Assembly (NCBI GenBank): GCA_004380135.1
Contig: QXCR01000044.1
Span: 62,001-126,000, forward strand
Source of the DNA: Stemphylium vesicarium
Taxonomy: Eukaryota; Ascomycota; Dothideomycetes; Pleosporales; Pleosporaceae
Direction of reading: 5' to 3'
Length of the DNA stretch: 64,000 nt
Each line of letters begins with the position of its first letter. Position 1 is the stretch's first letter. The position numbers were made by a program, and so were the translations under genes. The notes under the pieces were generated by a model. It saw nothing but the letters and a program-made list of their open reading frames with translations. It was not told the origin of the DNA and made no database searches. Of this stretch, positions 42,527 to 53,894 are shown piece by piece.

Positions 42527-45412
42527 AAACGCTACCGGATGAAGCAGGCATGGCGCGACAAGGTGGCTGACTGGATCGGAGTTGCCCAGGATAGCACGTT
42601 GCTAAAGACGGAGTCTTCAAGCCCTGGACACGTAGATGGGGAAAAAAGATCCTTGTAAATCACTTCTTTTCGTGAGAGTCAAGGCAATTGTGTTCGTATT
42701 GAAGTCGAAACGCGAGGGTTTATATACCTAGGTACCCAGTCTCACTGCTGCAGGTAGCAGGCGCTTGACAACACTGCCCCAATTGAACTCCAGGCATGGC
42801 ATGAGGATTAGCCCCACAAATTACTGCATACTGCATTTTTTCTGACAGTAGCACGCCTGATCATGTCAGTATCTGTTGGTCTGGCCCAGGAAAATAGGCA
42901 AGTCAACGTTGAAAAACACTGCCTGGAATGTGATCGTGATGTGATGTTTGGCGCGACATCCAGATACCTCACAGATCTGGAGCTTCTAACACAACAGCAT
43001 TATGTTTCGAAAGGTAGGCGGGAGTATTACGTTGAGTACGCGTGACGATGGATGGGCACAGGAGAATTTGGGAAGAATGCTTCTTTCCATCGTGTTGTTA
43101 TCGATAAGCGCACGCGCCCCTCCCTCGCCCTCATCCTCAACTATGCCCCTGCACTGTGCCACCCTCCTATATCCCTCTCGTAAAACAATATGACTCACTA
43201 GGCTCCAGCTATCGCGGAAATGATGGGTTGTCGACATCTTCTTAAACCACTCGAGTTCATTGGCCAGCAACCACACGAACATTCACCGCAGGCCCCGCCT
43301 CCAGAATCGACATACCATGTGTTTCACGGAATGACACCCCAGAAGGCAGATTGCGGCGCTCTCTGCCTCCAAATTATCTTGGTATCATATGGGGAAAATG
43401 GCATTGTACTCCGATGCCATCATGCAGTCATCCATTAAGACTACCTAGGTAGAGACGCATGTGTTCTATGGCTAAGCTAGCAGCTTACAATGCTTCCTAT
43501 TCACCAGGGTGGTCAGTAATACCGTGTATGCCAAGATCACCAAGATATTCTGCTGGATCAATATTCTGCTCATCCGGCTAGCCAAACGAGCATCCAGGGG
43601 TTCGTACATAGTCCTTCCTTCGGGCAAGAGATAATGCTTCTAATGAGAAACAGCGCCTATCTCATCTCCCAAGAAAACGCGCTCAGAGTCTTCACAGACA
43701 CAACTCCGGCGAACTTGCCCCCCTCTAATTAGAGTTTGTGTTGTATCCGGGGCTATTGCCTAGCTCTTGAAGTAGCGACAGGGCAGATATCTGCCCCGAT
43801 GAAGGTTTAGACTACGGGCTCTATCTGCAACTCGGATGCCGCCTCCTCTGACTAGGTATGACTGTTCATACTCAGGTCCGTTTGTATGACTCGGAAGTAC
43901 GCTATTCCTACCAGATGTTTAGCAAGCCATTTGCCACCAGGTCGCATGCTTTGACATAGTATTTGTGGTATCTGATGTGTTAGCCATCTTCTCTTCGTCA
44001 CCGTCAGCGCCAATCCATGTTCCAGCCACTCGAGGGCTGAACATGCTTCCACCACACTCGCGCCGGGCTCCCTAGGCCGTACTTCTATGAGCCAAAAAGG
44101 CTCGGCACCGGCATGGCTTCCGCCAACGACGCCATGGCACCCGCCCTTCCTAGTTGAGAAGCGCGAGCCAAGGCCTTCGTTAGAACTGTACGCTTCTCTT
44201 CGAAGGTACAGGAATTGGCTTCCGGATGGTCGATTTCTATTGACTCCCCAGCAACTTGAGTGCGACGAGCATCTTATTGCAGGCCAACAGAGCACCTTCA
44301 GGAGGACTTCAGCTATGAAAGTTTTCGCGAAGCCCCGTCCGCCCTTGCTAGGACAACTCAATCTTGGATTCCAGCCACTGCCAAAATTAAGTGCCATGTC
44401 GACGTCGAGCTCGTGTTTATACGAAGACCGTTACAGATATTCGAGACCCTGGGCGAGCAGCCCACCACTTCCGCGTACACTCACATACCCCCACCAATAG
44501 ACGTCCCTTTAAGCATTTCGCAAGCATTTCGCAAGCATAACCACGCCCCCTCAACAATGTCGCTTACGATCCGTCCCCAACCCATAACAAAATAGTCCTA
44601 TACAGGTACTTGCACCGAAGCTGCCGCGCAATCTACCTATAGGAACTACGTAGGCGACCTGCCAATCACGCACAGCTCTTGCAACGCCCCAGCACCCAGC
44701 AAAACCCGTTCGTTTAAACGTTCACTGAAATAACGATGGGCCGCACGGGAAGTAACGTCGGCCCCCATACTCATTTCCAACAATGCATCGCGAACATGCC
44801 GCCGCCGCGTTTGCATAAACAATTGGAGCGGGACGATGTGTGCGAAGGATTCCCGACGCTCCGTTCGCCGTCTTCTACGTTGCGTGATCGTCGCGTTCTA
44901 AACAGTACTAGCGCACGTCTCAGGGACTAGTTGCTGTCGTAAGCTCGGGAGAAGTCGCTGTCAGGGCCGCCTTTCCCGGCACCGTTTTGGGCGAGCTACG
45001 CCAATGCCGGCACACATGCCGAGGCGTGGATTTTTTGACGCAATAGACTGGGTAGGAGTGGCTGTGCTCATCGTTCGCGCCTCTCCCAAGGGATCGGAGG
45101 CAGAAGTACGCTCGTGACTCGCTAGGTTTTTTGACAAGTTCGAAACTTTATTAATCGCCTTGAGTCTATTTCGACAATTTTGTTTTCTATATTAGCTGTA
45201 GGGCTGTAGGCTAATTAGCCTTGTGATGGATGCTCGCGCCTACTGTCCAGGTGTTTGGGCGCGCGCATTGGCAACGAAAGAAAATCTACAATGAGTGACT
45301 GGATGAATGAGATGTGTGTATTACTTCGGTCGTTTTCCATCATGTATGTGTCTTTTTTCCACTTTGCGCCAAGGCGTATTCGTTCGAGAAGAGATTGCCC
45401 AGTTTGATGTTC
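42527..45412. other. Gene-poor stretch, nothing recognised
   Basis: 2886 bp. Frames of 60-180 codons exist (for example 43852-44397 on the minus strand) but show no domain, signal or splice structure. An AT-rich patch lies at 45120-45200. Confidence 0.5.
44511..44538 (+). repeat. Short tandem 11-mer, 2.5 copies
   Basis: AAGCATTTCGC occurs twice head to tail followed by AAGCAT. Too short to classify further. Confidence 0.8.
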
Positions 45413-46685
45413 CTAATCTCTTGCTGCACTCGATCTTTGCTCGACCGTACTAGTGACTTGGATCCCGCCACCCTTCACGGGAAGTATGTACTCCTCGCTG
45501 CCAGTGCTGCCTTGCCCATGTACCATGTTCACCATCTGGCCATCCTCCAATGCGACCCATTCTTCGTCTCTGCCGCTCATATGGCTCTTGACAGTCGGTC
45601 GTTTCGCATAGCCCGCTACGGGTGTCTGATGTGGACCGGTACCGCCACTGCTTCCAAGCTTGAGAACGCGCTGTAAGAGTGGACGGAGCGTAGCGACGCA
45701 GCCTACAATCACTCCAACTCCGTTCTCAGCATAACCCCAGAGAATAACATCAGCCACGCCGTCTGTTGTGATGATTAGTGTGGATGTAGTAAGAGGGGAA
45801 GGAAGGGAACTTACGGAGGTAGTCCGTCGCATTCGTAAGGTTTACCGTATAAATGAGGCGGATGCATGCCGACAAACTCGCTCTGTAGCGCGTTAGTTGA
45901 GCGATCATGTTCACGCGATAAGCGAGGCTAAACTTACAAGGCTCCCAGACCGAGAATGACGCCGACCGAAAGCTTAGCGTTACGGTTGAGCTGCACATTC
46001 CATAAAAGCGGTATGGGTAGTAGCGCACAGAACCAGTCTGTAGCAATGTTGACCGCCGTTGTTGCATAGTAAATGTCGGCAAGTGTTTGCGCGGGGTTGC
46101 ATTTTCCACCAGGGGTCGAAGTATCCCAGGCGTAGGATACAGGGGCGCACTGGAAGATGATGTACAGCATCGCGATGAGATTCATGACGACGAACATTGC
46201 AGACACGACATACAAGCTGTATATGTACGTTTTCCTCCGCGAAGCAATACGGATGAGCATGAAGGAAATGCTCAGCTTGATGGGTATGATCGCGGCGCAG
46301 TAGAAGACTTCAAAGAAAAAGAAGTACTAAGCATGTTAGCTTGTATCACTGCCTTCGTATGATACACCATACCTGCATCCCCTGGACTTTTTCGTCTGGA
46401 AGTAGGTTGCTGTCGTGAACGCCAACACCGTTGAACGAGCCACCAATGCATGATATCGTTAGAGCCGTGAAAGGAAGCTGGTAGGGTCATGGTCAGCATA
46501 ATTGGCACCGCACGAGGTTGTTGAGAGTGGCTCACAATTGCTGCGGTCATAGACCAATCGTCAAGGCCCCAGGCTCCATTGTGTAGCCTTGTGTAGACTC
46601 GCAACCCAAAGGTTATGTATGCGATGACGACCAACGAAATGATCGAGGCAGCGAGGTTTGGTGCTTTGTCGCCGTAGTAAGTCAT
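45413..46685 (-). CDS. Rhodopsin-domain (PTH11-related) membrane protein, 5 exons
   Basis: GPCR-like seven-helix protein of the fungal rhodopsin-domain family. Exons 46536-46685, 46373-46477, 45938-46326, 45815-45882 and 45413-45762 give 353 residues in phase. Helix 1 is SIISLVVIAYITFGLRVYTR, followed by the family phrase WGLDDWSM. The third exon has IIPIKLSISFMLIRI, then a helix leading to QCAPVSYAWD and the conserved NIATDWFCALLPIPLLW. The fifth exon carries the last helix (WGYAENGVGVIVGCVATLRPLL) and a hydrophilic tail. Compared with the receptor at 28540 it has the same fold but a different intron pattern and tail. Ligand and role unknown. Confidence 0.88.
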
Positions 46686-49600
46686 TCTGGACCCTTTACT
46701 GTGGGCACGACCTCCTGCAGCGCAAAGTGGGGGATGAACAAAGGATGGAGAAAGGATGGAGAAAGGAACGGACTGCGAGAAAAACGAATAACTAGAGTAA
46801 GAATTTGGTGGGATTATATCTGCTGCTCGTGCGAAGGTGAACGTTCTTCAAGACATCGCATCCAAGAAAAATGCACAGTTAGCCGGAGGGTATGATCCGA
46901 AAAACACCTCGAAAGAGGCAGGAATTAAACGCATATCAGTCTGTTATCGATGATCCCCCGTGCCACATTAGCAGCCGCCCCAGACCATGGAATAACTTGA
47001 CATTGGTCTCGTGCGAGAGCCCGGGTGTGGACCCACGTAGCTCCCTTTTTTGTCGGACTCTAGGATGGCTGCTGGGATGGTGCCGGGAAGGTACGGCGAG
47101 CGATACTAAAACTTGAACTGTGTCCGTCGCGTCGAATTCGTTGTAGTTGGTGCGGGCGGCCTGAAAGGGCGGCTGGTCAAGCGCTGGCGGCTGAACCACA
47201 CACTCGGGAGAAGGTCGTGCATGGCCTCCCAGAAATGCAGGTACTGCTATAGGGGGACCCTGAGGAATTTGCAGGATTTGGCAGAACGGCTTTCGACGCA
47301 CCTCATGGATCGACCCTGTTTTTCGGTAAGGATTCTGACCTACTGTTACACTGTGCCGCGCAGGATTTATCGCTCGGTTATCTCGCGGCACATTTTTCCC
47401 AATCGTGTCGCCAATACGTCCAGAAGACACTATTTGTCGTGCTCGGCCTTTTTCCTCAACTTTCTCCAGTTTCTTCATGTCCCCATGTTGTGAGGGCGTC
47501 CGGGACGGCACAAGGGTTCGCCGTCGGCAGCGGATCCGGGTAGTGCACATCGCTAGCAAGTCTTAAGTAAGGCACAGGTTCGCTTCGAAAGTGCTCCACA
47601 AAAGGCCCGAAACCAAGACCCCTGCCCTGACCTGTCAACCCAAATCGACGTCCTATCACGAGCGGCTCGCACAGGCGGATGAGTGGGAAGGACCCATGAG
47701 GAAAAGGGGGCTCATGGATGCATAAGAGTGGAAATGTGCGAACTGATCAGTTACCGCACAGCATCAACACGAGCATGAACACACTGCACAGGCGAGTTGT
47801 TTGACATCGCACAGAGCTTCGTGTGATTACAGCTGCAACAGTGCAGGACCATGAATGAATGGGAGAATAGAATTGACGGCGGGAGGACCACATTGCAGTG
47901 GAAGTGGAGCCCTAGAGTGCAGAGAACAAGAGTGCTGACCAGAGTGAAGGGTCCGCGTTATCCAATGACATAATCAGGCGACGACGCTATTGCTCAGCTC
48001 CGCATCCCGCAGGCGATGCCGGTCTTCTCCAAATTGCAGCGATCTGCAACCATCGAAGATTCAACTGCGCCAACTCTTGTCACTTTAAAGTGCGCATGAA
48101 AGGGATTCAATTGTTCTATCTAGGTATATCACCATCACTAACATGGCCAAAGATGGTTGTTTCTAAACGCTCCTAGAAGATTGCGCGAGGTCCGTGGATC
48201 GGATCTGGAGGCGGGTGTGGATGTGGCACAATTCTTGTATTCTAGAACTCCGTCAAAGAGCCGGAGCTCAAGTCATAAAGGAAGCCGGGGCGACCAATAA
48301 AAACACATCTATCAATGTTCGTTCTGGACCCCGATCCCTTGGCAGACTCTCGCTCTGCCCATTATGGAGATGGCATCCAGTCACCAGTCCGCGGAAGATT
48401 TTTGACCAATGACCCCGCCGTGCCGAGTCGCCTCTTGCAACGTACCAGTGTCATGGTATCGCAGCATTGTTGAGTAACAATTCGACAGTCTATCTCCAAC
48501 GCCTCTGAAAATTTCCTTGAGCTATTACCAGCATTAGGCACGCATCGGCCAATTCACTACCACCTAGTGATATATCAGTTTGCTATCCGACGGTAAGCGC
48601 ATGGCATCTCCTTGTTAGCTAGCGAAAACACCTAGATCGAGTTTGGAAGAATTGGCGTACACTCTAACTCTCTCGAGGCCAGCATTAGTCGCTTTAGTCA
48701 ATCGAGGCTTCCGATCGCGTTGTAATGACAGTCTAGTGGAAAACTGAAAGATGAACATGACGATGTTCAGCATGGAAGACGTATTCGCCTCACTTCCCCA
48801 GCCAAGCCCCTTCCCAAACGGTTCTTGTCAGTGAGAACAGGGCCTGAATAAGACCCGGGTTGCGGTCAACTTTACGCATTGCAGCTGCTCATTACCCGGG
48901 GGTGGAATGCAAGTCAGTCGATCGGGAACCATCTGGCCTTCGCAAAAGAAGGGAGTCTTGTTGGAAGTCGGTGCAAATAAGCAAAGCAAATGGTCTCTGG
49001 GCGTCCGCATGTTTCCACAAGAAAGAGCGAGAAACTAAACCAAGCCTTGGAGGGACGTTCATGTCGAGCAGAATGGTGTTTTCCGTGCTGCTTGATTATC
49101 ATTATGCCCTGATCCAATTGCATTCACGCGAGAAGCGACGAGCCGAGATCGCGGTCGCCGCGAGGCCGATACGAATAGAATCTGAAGCCATCGAACAGCC
49201 GACCCTACCCCAAGACTTGCCATCCGACGGTCTCCACAGTTCACGGCAGATGGACTGCCGGTTTTTTCGATCTCCAGCTAGCGGTAACTTGGCTCTTTGG
49301 AAAATGTACAAGCATGACATGATCGATGGGAGCAGTTCGTGTTCTTTTCTACATGCGCATGCCATAACTGATGGCGTTCCGGGTCATATGCTAAAACCGT
49401 AGCAATCATTTCTCAACTCACTATAGACGGCCATCACCCAATCAGGTCGTGTTTGTCCAGTTCACTTCGCTTGGTCTGTTATCTCAGCGGCTCTAGGGCC
49501 TGAGGTTGGGATACATAGCCCGCTTGCTTGGCATATAGACGACCAAGAAAAGCTATTTGGCCGGAGCAGTCTTTCATTCCTGAGACACGAAAAGGACGTG

Positions 49601-50537
49601 CGTATTGCGATTGCTGATCCAGGATGCAAGTATAGCTTCGCTAGTCCATATTGCAACGATCGAGCTATGCTGGGGATCGGAAGAGCATACAGACTCGGAT
49701 GGAAGAGTATTCTTCTACTCCCAATTCTCCTACTTCGAGATTGGGACCACTCTCGTTGGGTGCACTCCTTTTATGAGGCTTGCCCTCGGCTTCTCGCCCA
49801 GTCAGTTAGCCTTCCATTTGCTCTTGCAACACGTAAAGAAACTTAAGAGAAGATTTTCATTCATAAGCTGGAAGAAAGCAAGTGCTTATAGTAATTCAGC
49901 TCACGTCGAGGCGCCACTTCGATTCGGTTACCACTTTCGCTGTTGTATGCAGGCTGAGCTTGTCTCTCTACTTCATCATTCAGATAATCATCAGTCAGTT
50001 TATCTCTCTGCACCACTCCTCAGAAGTTTCTTTGTTACTTAATTGGTTGCGGATTTGCGGCAGCCAAAAGCTCCTGGTGCTTAGCAACCTGGTAGTTCTT
50101 CTCTGCGCCGCCACTTTGCCAGATACACGCCACGTCGACACCCAAAATCGTCACAAGAGATCAAGGCAGATGTCATATCGATCATTAGACGGAACCAGAT
50201 TAGCTTTTCCATTGTTAGCGCTCCAGTCTTCGTATACTTTTTTGATTTTTCACTGCCCATCCACGTGCTGTGAATGCTCGTCCTTACTGGATATCTCACA
50301 GCCACGTTGTATCAAAGTTCTACCTGTGGTATTGGCGTCATGAATATTACGGCACAGGGAAGTATTCTTTGTCAAAGGAGTACACCAGAGCTGCCATTTG
50401 GGAGCATCATTTGAAAGCCCCAAGGTATTCGCCAAATCATCGCACGTGTCATCATTACTTTTGGGTATCATAATCGCCTGTCCTCAGTCTTTGTCCTCAA
50501 CAAAAAATCGCAAAAGCCGCTGTCTCACGTCCGTTCC
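46686..50537. other. Gene-poor stretch, nothing recognised
   Basis: 3852 bp. Several open frames of 140-207 codons (46936-47559 minus, 48860-49402 plus, 49605-50042 plus) overlap in mirrored frames and show no family features. Short repeat at 46740-46767. Confidence 0.5.
46740..46767 (+). repeat. Tandem 11-mer upstream of receptor-like gene
   Basis: AAAGGATGGAG twice plus AAAGGA, 55-82 bp upstream of the receptor-like start codon. Confidence 0.8.
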
Positions 50538-51513
50538 TCAATCAATCTCGATAGCCCGCTGTTTCGGCCTACCGTCACCATCAACCTCAACTGCAACAGC
50601 CTTCCCTTTTCCCTTGCGGAATCGCCTCCTCACGCCTGCCATATAATCCTCACACTCCTGCATGCCTAAAACCTCCCACTCCCTCTTCAACCCCTTCTCG
50701 ACATATCTCCTCCTCCCCTCCCTTGTCCACATGCTCTTTGGGCCCTTCTTCTCCGACTCTCCCTTTTCACCACTCTCATCATCGTCACCGAGATCTTTGC
50801 CCTCCAACCACCCCACGCCCTCGTGATATTCGATGTTTAGATGCTTCATGATACGTTCGTGTGTTGCAGGGCGCACACGCATGTAGGCTTCGTCCTGGGC
50901 CTTGTCACCGAGCAGCGAGCGGACATAGCTATTGCGTTCGAGGACGTCGGCCGTGGAAAGCATCGTGGCTATGCTACCCATTACGGGGTATGCGCCTGTC
51001 GCAAGGGGAGGAAGAGACGGGTGTAGCGGCGAAGGGGTAAAAAGATCGAGTTTGGAGAGATGGGTTTGTTGTGATGCCTGCGTCATTGTCTAGTGCGTCT
51101 GGGTGTCAGCAACAACAATTGCCATAGGGAAATAGCGAAATTGCATCAAAAGTCGTGATGGAGGTAAAGGTATGGCGTACCATCTTCGCAAACTCTCGCC
51201 TGTCACATGTGTGACAGCACGTCAACGTCCGGTAGAAGCATGCCCGTCTTTTGCTGTTCTTCTTGCAGAAATAGCATAGTTCCCCCAGCCACTTGCGACG
51301 GCATGTGAAGGCTTTGGAATTCCGCGGCGGTACTATATCGACATAGCGCTTGAGGAGGTTGCGCGCGTACTCTTCGACTATCGCGTTCAGTTGCTTGTTG
51401 GTCTCTGCGAGCGCGTTGAGCGAGTACGACGTAAGATTCAGGCTACAAATAGGCTCGGTATATGAGAGAATATGGAACAGAATTTCGGGCGGGAGCGTGT
51501 CGAGGCGCGTCAT
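50538..51513 (-). CDS. F-box protein with cysteine cluster, 2 exons
   Basis: Probable substrate receptor of an SCF ubiquitin ligase. Exons 51181-51513 and 50538-51089 with a 91-bp intron give 294 residues; each exon alone looks like a separate gene. Residues 2-40 form the F-box: RLDTLPPEILFHILSYTEP. Near residue 80-108 is a cysteine cluster, LCYFCKKNSKRRACF then LTCCHTCDR, with two CxxC pairs that could bind a metal. The second exon continues the same family, with LSKLDLFTPSPLHPSLPPL and the region with VMGSIATMLSTADV, then a Lys/Glu-rich tail. The ATG at 51513 starts right before the F-box; an in-frame ATG six codons upstream is also possible. Confidence 0.82.
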
Positions 51514-53154
51514 GATGTGCAGCCTGCGCAATGCGCGGTGCGTGTTGAGGTTTACGTGAGGGGATCGGAAATAAGATTGTCTAATCCCAGAGCTGAGTCA
51601 CGTGCCCCTCACTGGCCGGCCGACATATGACAATAGCCCACATAGTCTTTCATCCCGCCATTCTAGACTCATAAAATATCTCCACCATGTGAGAGTGGCA
51701 CCCTGTCATGATGCGGTCACAGAGGGGGCAGCGTCAAGTACCCCATCTCCACTTGCCGGCGTCTCACACTCCCTGCCGATGCGGCTCTCGGACTGGGACA
51801 ATGGACTGGCCGGGCATCCCACCCTAAAAGGATCGATAGGTAGGCTTTGCGGTTGTTTACGGTGTGCCTGTTATCCGGCTGGGCTCCGCGAGACGCCGCT
51901 TTAGGCCTATCATCAGCATGTGCCGTTGATCACAACCAAGGAGTTATCAATCCCGGGGGAATGACGATGAGGGCCCAAAGCTTTTCCCCAGCGCACCCGC
52001 ACCCAGAGCTACTAGATCCACTTTGATAGCCATGGAACGGTTACGCTGCTGCCTGGGGCACGGTGGCATGCGGACAAGTTAGCTACTATACGTTGTATGC
52101 CTCTCCAAGCCACTGTGTCTGGCTGCATACCCCAAGGCTTGACAAGCTTCTTTGGGCATACCTTCTATCTGAATACCGCTAACGCACGATGATCTAGCAG
52201 ATTCCCGGCAATAATATTTGCTGCATCCTTGTTCCTACCGTGATGATGGGGCAGTAGAGGGCCGTAGTAGCTGCACGAGGGATCATGGTACACGACAGGG
52301 CATCGCTTAAGCCACCTGCATCGTCCATCCATGGATCGCACCAAACCTAGTCGTACTAGGCGCCAAGTGTGCCGCGCCCCTAGTGTTTACTGAGCACGAT
52401 TTTGGATTCCGCCCCGGCGTATTCTTGAGCCCTCCGACAATATATCGCGCACTACACCTCACTGTCCGCAGCCACCCAATCGGTTTCTCACAGCCCTCCG
52501 AGACACGAGCTTCCCGAGCGCTCTCCCGCTCACCTTCAAGCAGTGGCCGTGCTAACAAGCCACGATTTCTGTCCCGCCGGGCTCATATCAGAAGCGACTG
52601 ACGCCACTTTGAGACGTCGATGTGTACGAATGCTAAAGGTCCTGCGGGATAACATAACCCTAGCGCGAGTCGCACAATGGCCTGTTTGCTGGAACAGGAG
52701 ATAGGGCTCCCCCTATCGGAAATTGCGTAGACCGCTACTACCGTCGAAGTGTGGCAGGGCACGAAGGGGCACAAGAGCAGGAACGCCTCGCAGGCAAAGA
52801 GAGGAATAGTAGAGGGACTATCACACAATCAAGAATTACAAGGGTCCAGCTGTCAAAAAGGTCGCCTTCAACCCACCTTTTACCTGAACGATTCTGCTTT
52901 TCACTTCTAAATAGCAACTCAACGCTCACATTACCATTGTTCCGTAGTCGTCTCTATCGTACAGGTTTGAGCGATATTGAAGGCCTACCCACGAGCTCTT
53001 GCTGACATTGTGCGCCTTCCGACCTGTTCAGTCCCATCATCCCTCCCTAGTGTAGCCTAGAACGCCCATTCCACAGCCTCAAGACTGCTCTTACAGGTCA
53101 TCTCCTCCACACTCTTACCCTCACCGGGACCTAGTCAAGACACCCAAGGCCAGT
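51514..53154. other. Gene-poor stretch, nothing recognised
   Basis: 1641 bp between divergent genes. No frame with a recognisable product. Confidence 0.5.
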
Positions 53155-53894
53155 ATGACGTATGAATCCCGTCGGTCTCAAGGCAGCTCGAGTGAAACCC
53201 GCCGTCATGCCCATTCTAGAAGCTCTCACCATGCCGACGGAACGGTAAGAGAGTGCATTCATCTTTACATAGATTTATAGCTAATGAGCTGTAGGCTCGT
53301 CTAGGAAGAGCCAATTCTGCCTCATCCTCTGCTCGTCTCGAGTACGACCCAGAAAACGACCCGCATTACCAACGAGTACTACGCCCAGATAGAGACGACT
53401 ACACACGGATCCGAGATGTCATAGCTCACCCCGCTCTCAGCGACCTAGCACCTAGGCCTCCGAGATCTGGAGATCATAGAGCTCGCCATCCTGGTCCATA
53501 TCATCAACACGGGGCAGCTGCGTCTTCTTATCACAGCGCGAACACAATGTCTCAGTCACGCGGTAACAACCTTCATGCCGGACCGCTAGATCAAGCCCGG
53601 TCGACTCTGCCACATGAACCGCGGCAGGGTAGGCATCAGTCTCAGACGAGCAGCTTTCCACACTACGTACCTAACTTCGACCACACTGCACCTTACGATG
53701 CTATCGGGTTCAGCCGAGAAGACGGGAGAGTGTTTGATCCAGAAGAAACATTTGAAGAGTACAGGCAGAGCGAACACTACGAACAGTACTCCTCGGAGGG
53801 GTATGGAGGATATGAGCAGTACGGGCAAGACGGCCAGTTTGCTGAGAACGAGAGTAGCGAGTGGTATGACGTAAGACCCAATGGCAAATACTGA
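53155..53894 (+). CDS. Tyrosine/glutamine-rich hydrophilic protein, unknown function
   Basis: Unrecognised. Exons 53155-53244 and 53295-53894 with a 50-bp intron (GTAAGA...GTAG) join in phase to 229 residues. The first 60 residues are Ser/Arg/His-rich (SSETRRHAHSRSSHHAD). The centre has the charged LEYDPENDPHYQRVLRPDRDDYTRIRDV. The C-terminal 60 residues are rich in Tyr, Glu, Gln and Gly with repeats such as YEQYSSEGYGGYEQYGQDGQF. No membrane segment, signal peptide or known domain is visible; it is likely disordered. The frame is open through the whole second exon, which together with the clean splice argues for a real gene. Confidence 0.6.

Noticed and set aside
43852..44397. 181-codon minus frame
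   Set aside because: Overlaps equally open plus-strand frames, no start context, signal, domain or splice structure.
46936..47559. 207-codon minus frame
   Set aside because: Arg/Pro-rich product without conserved look; mirrored plus frame is also open.
48860..49402. 180-codon plus frame
   Set aside because: No recognisable motif; composition like random GC-neutral sequence.
49425..49846. Open plus frame of about 140 codons with AWHIDDQEKLFGRSS
   Set aside because: No ATG near its beginning, no splice partner and no known family; length is compatible with chance.
50538..51086. Separate 182-residue gene
   Set aside because: It is the second exon of the F-box gene: a GT-AG intron joins FAKM to TMTQASQQ in phase, matching the layout of fungal F-box proteins.
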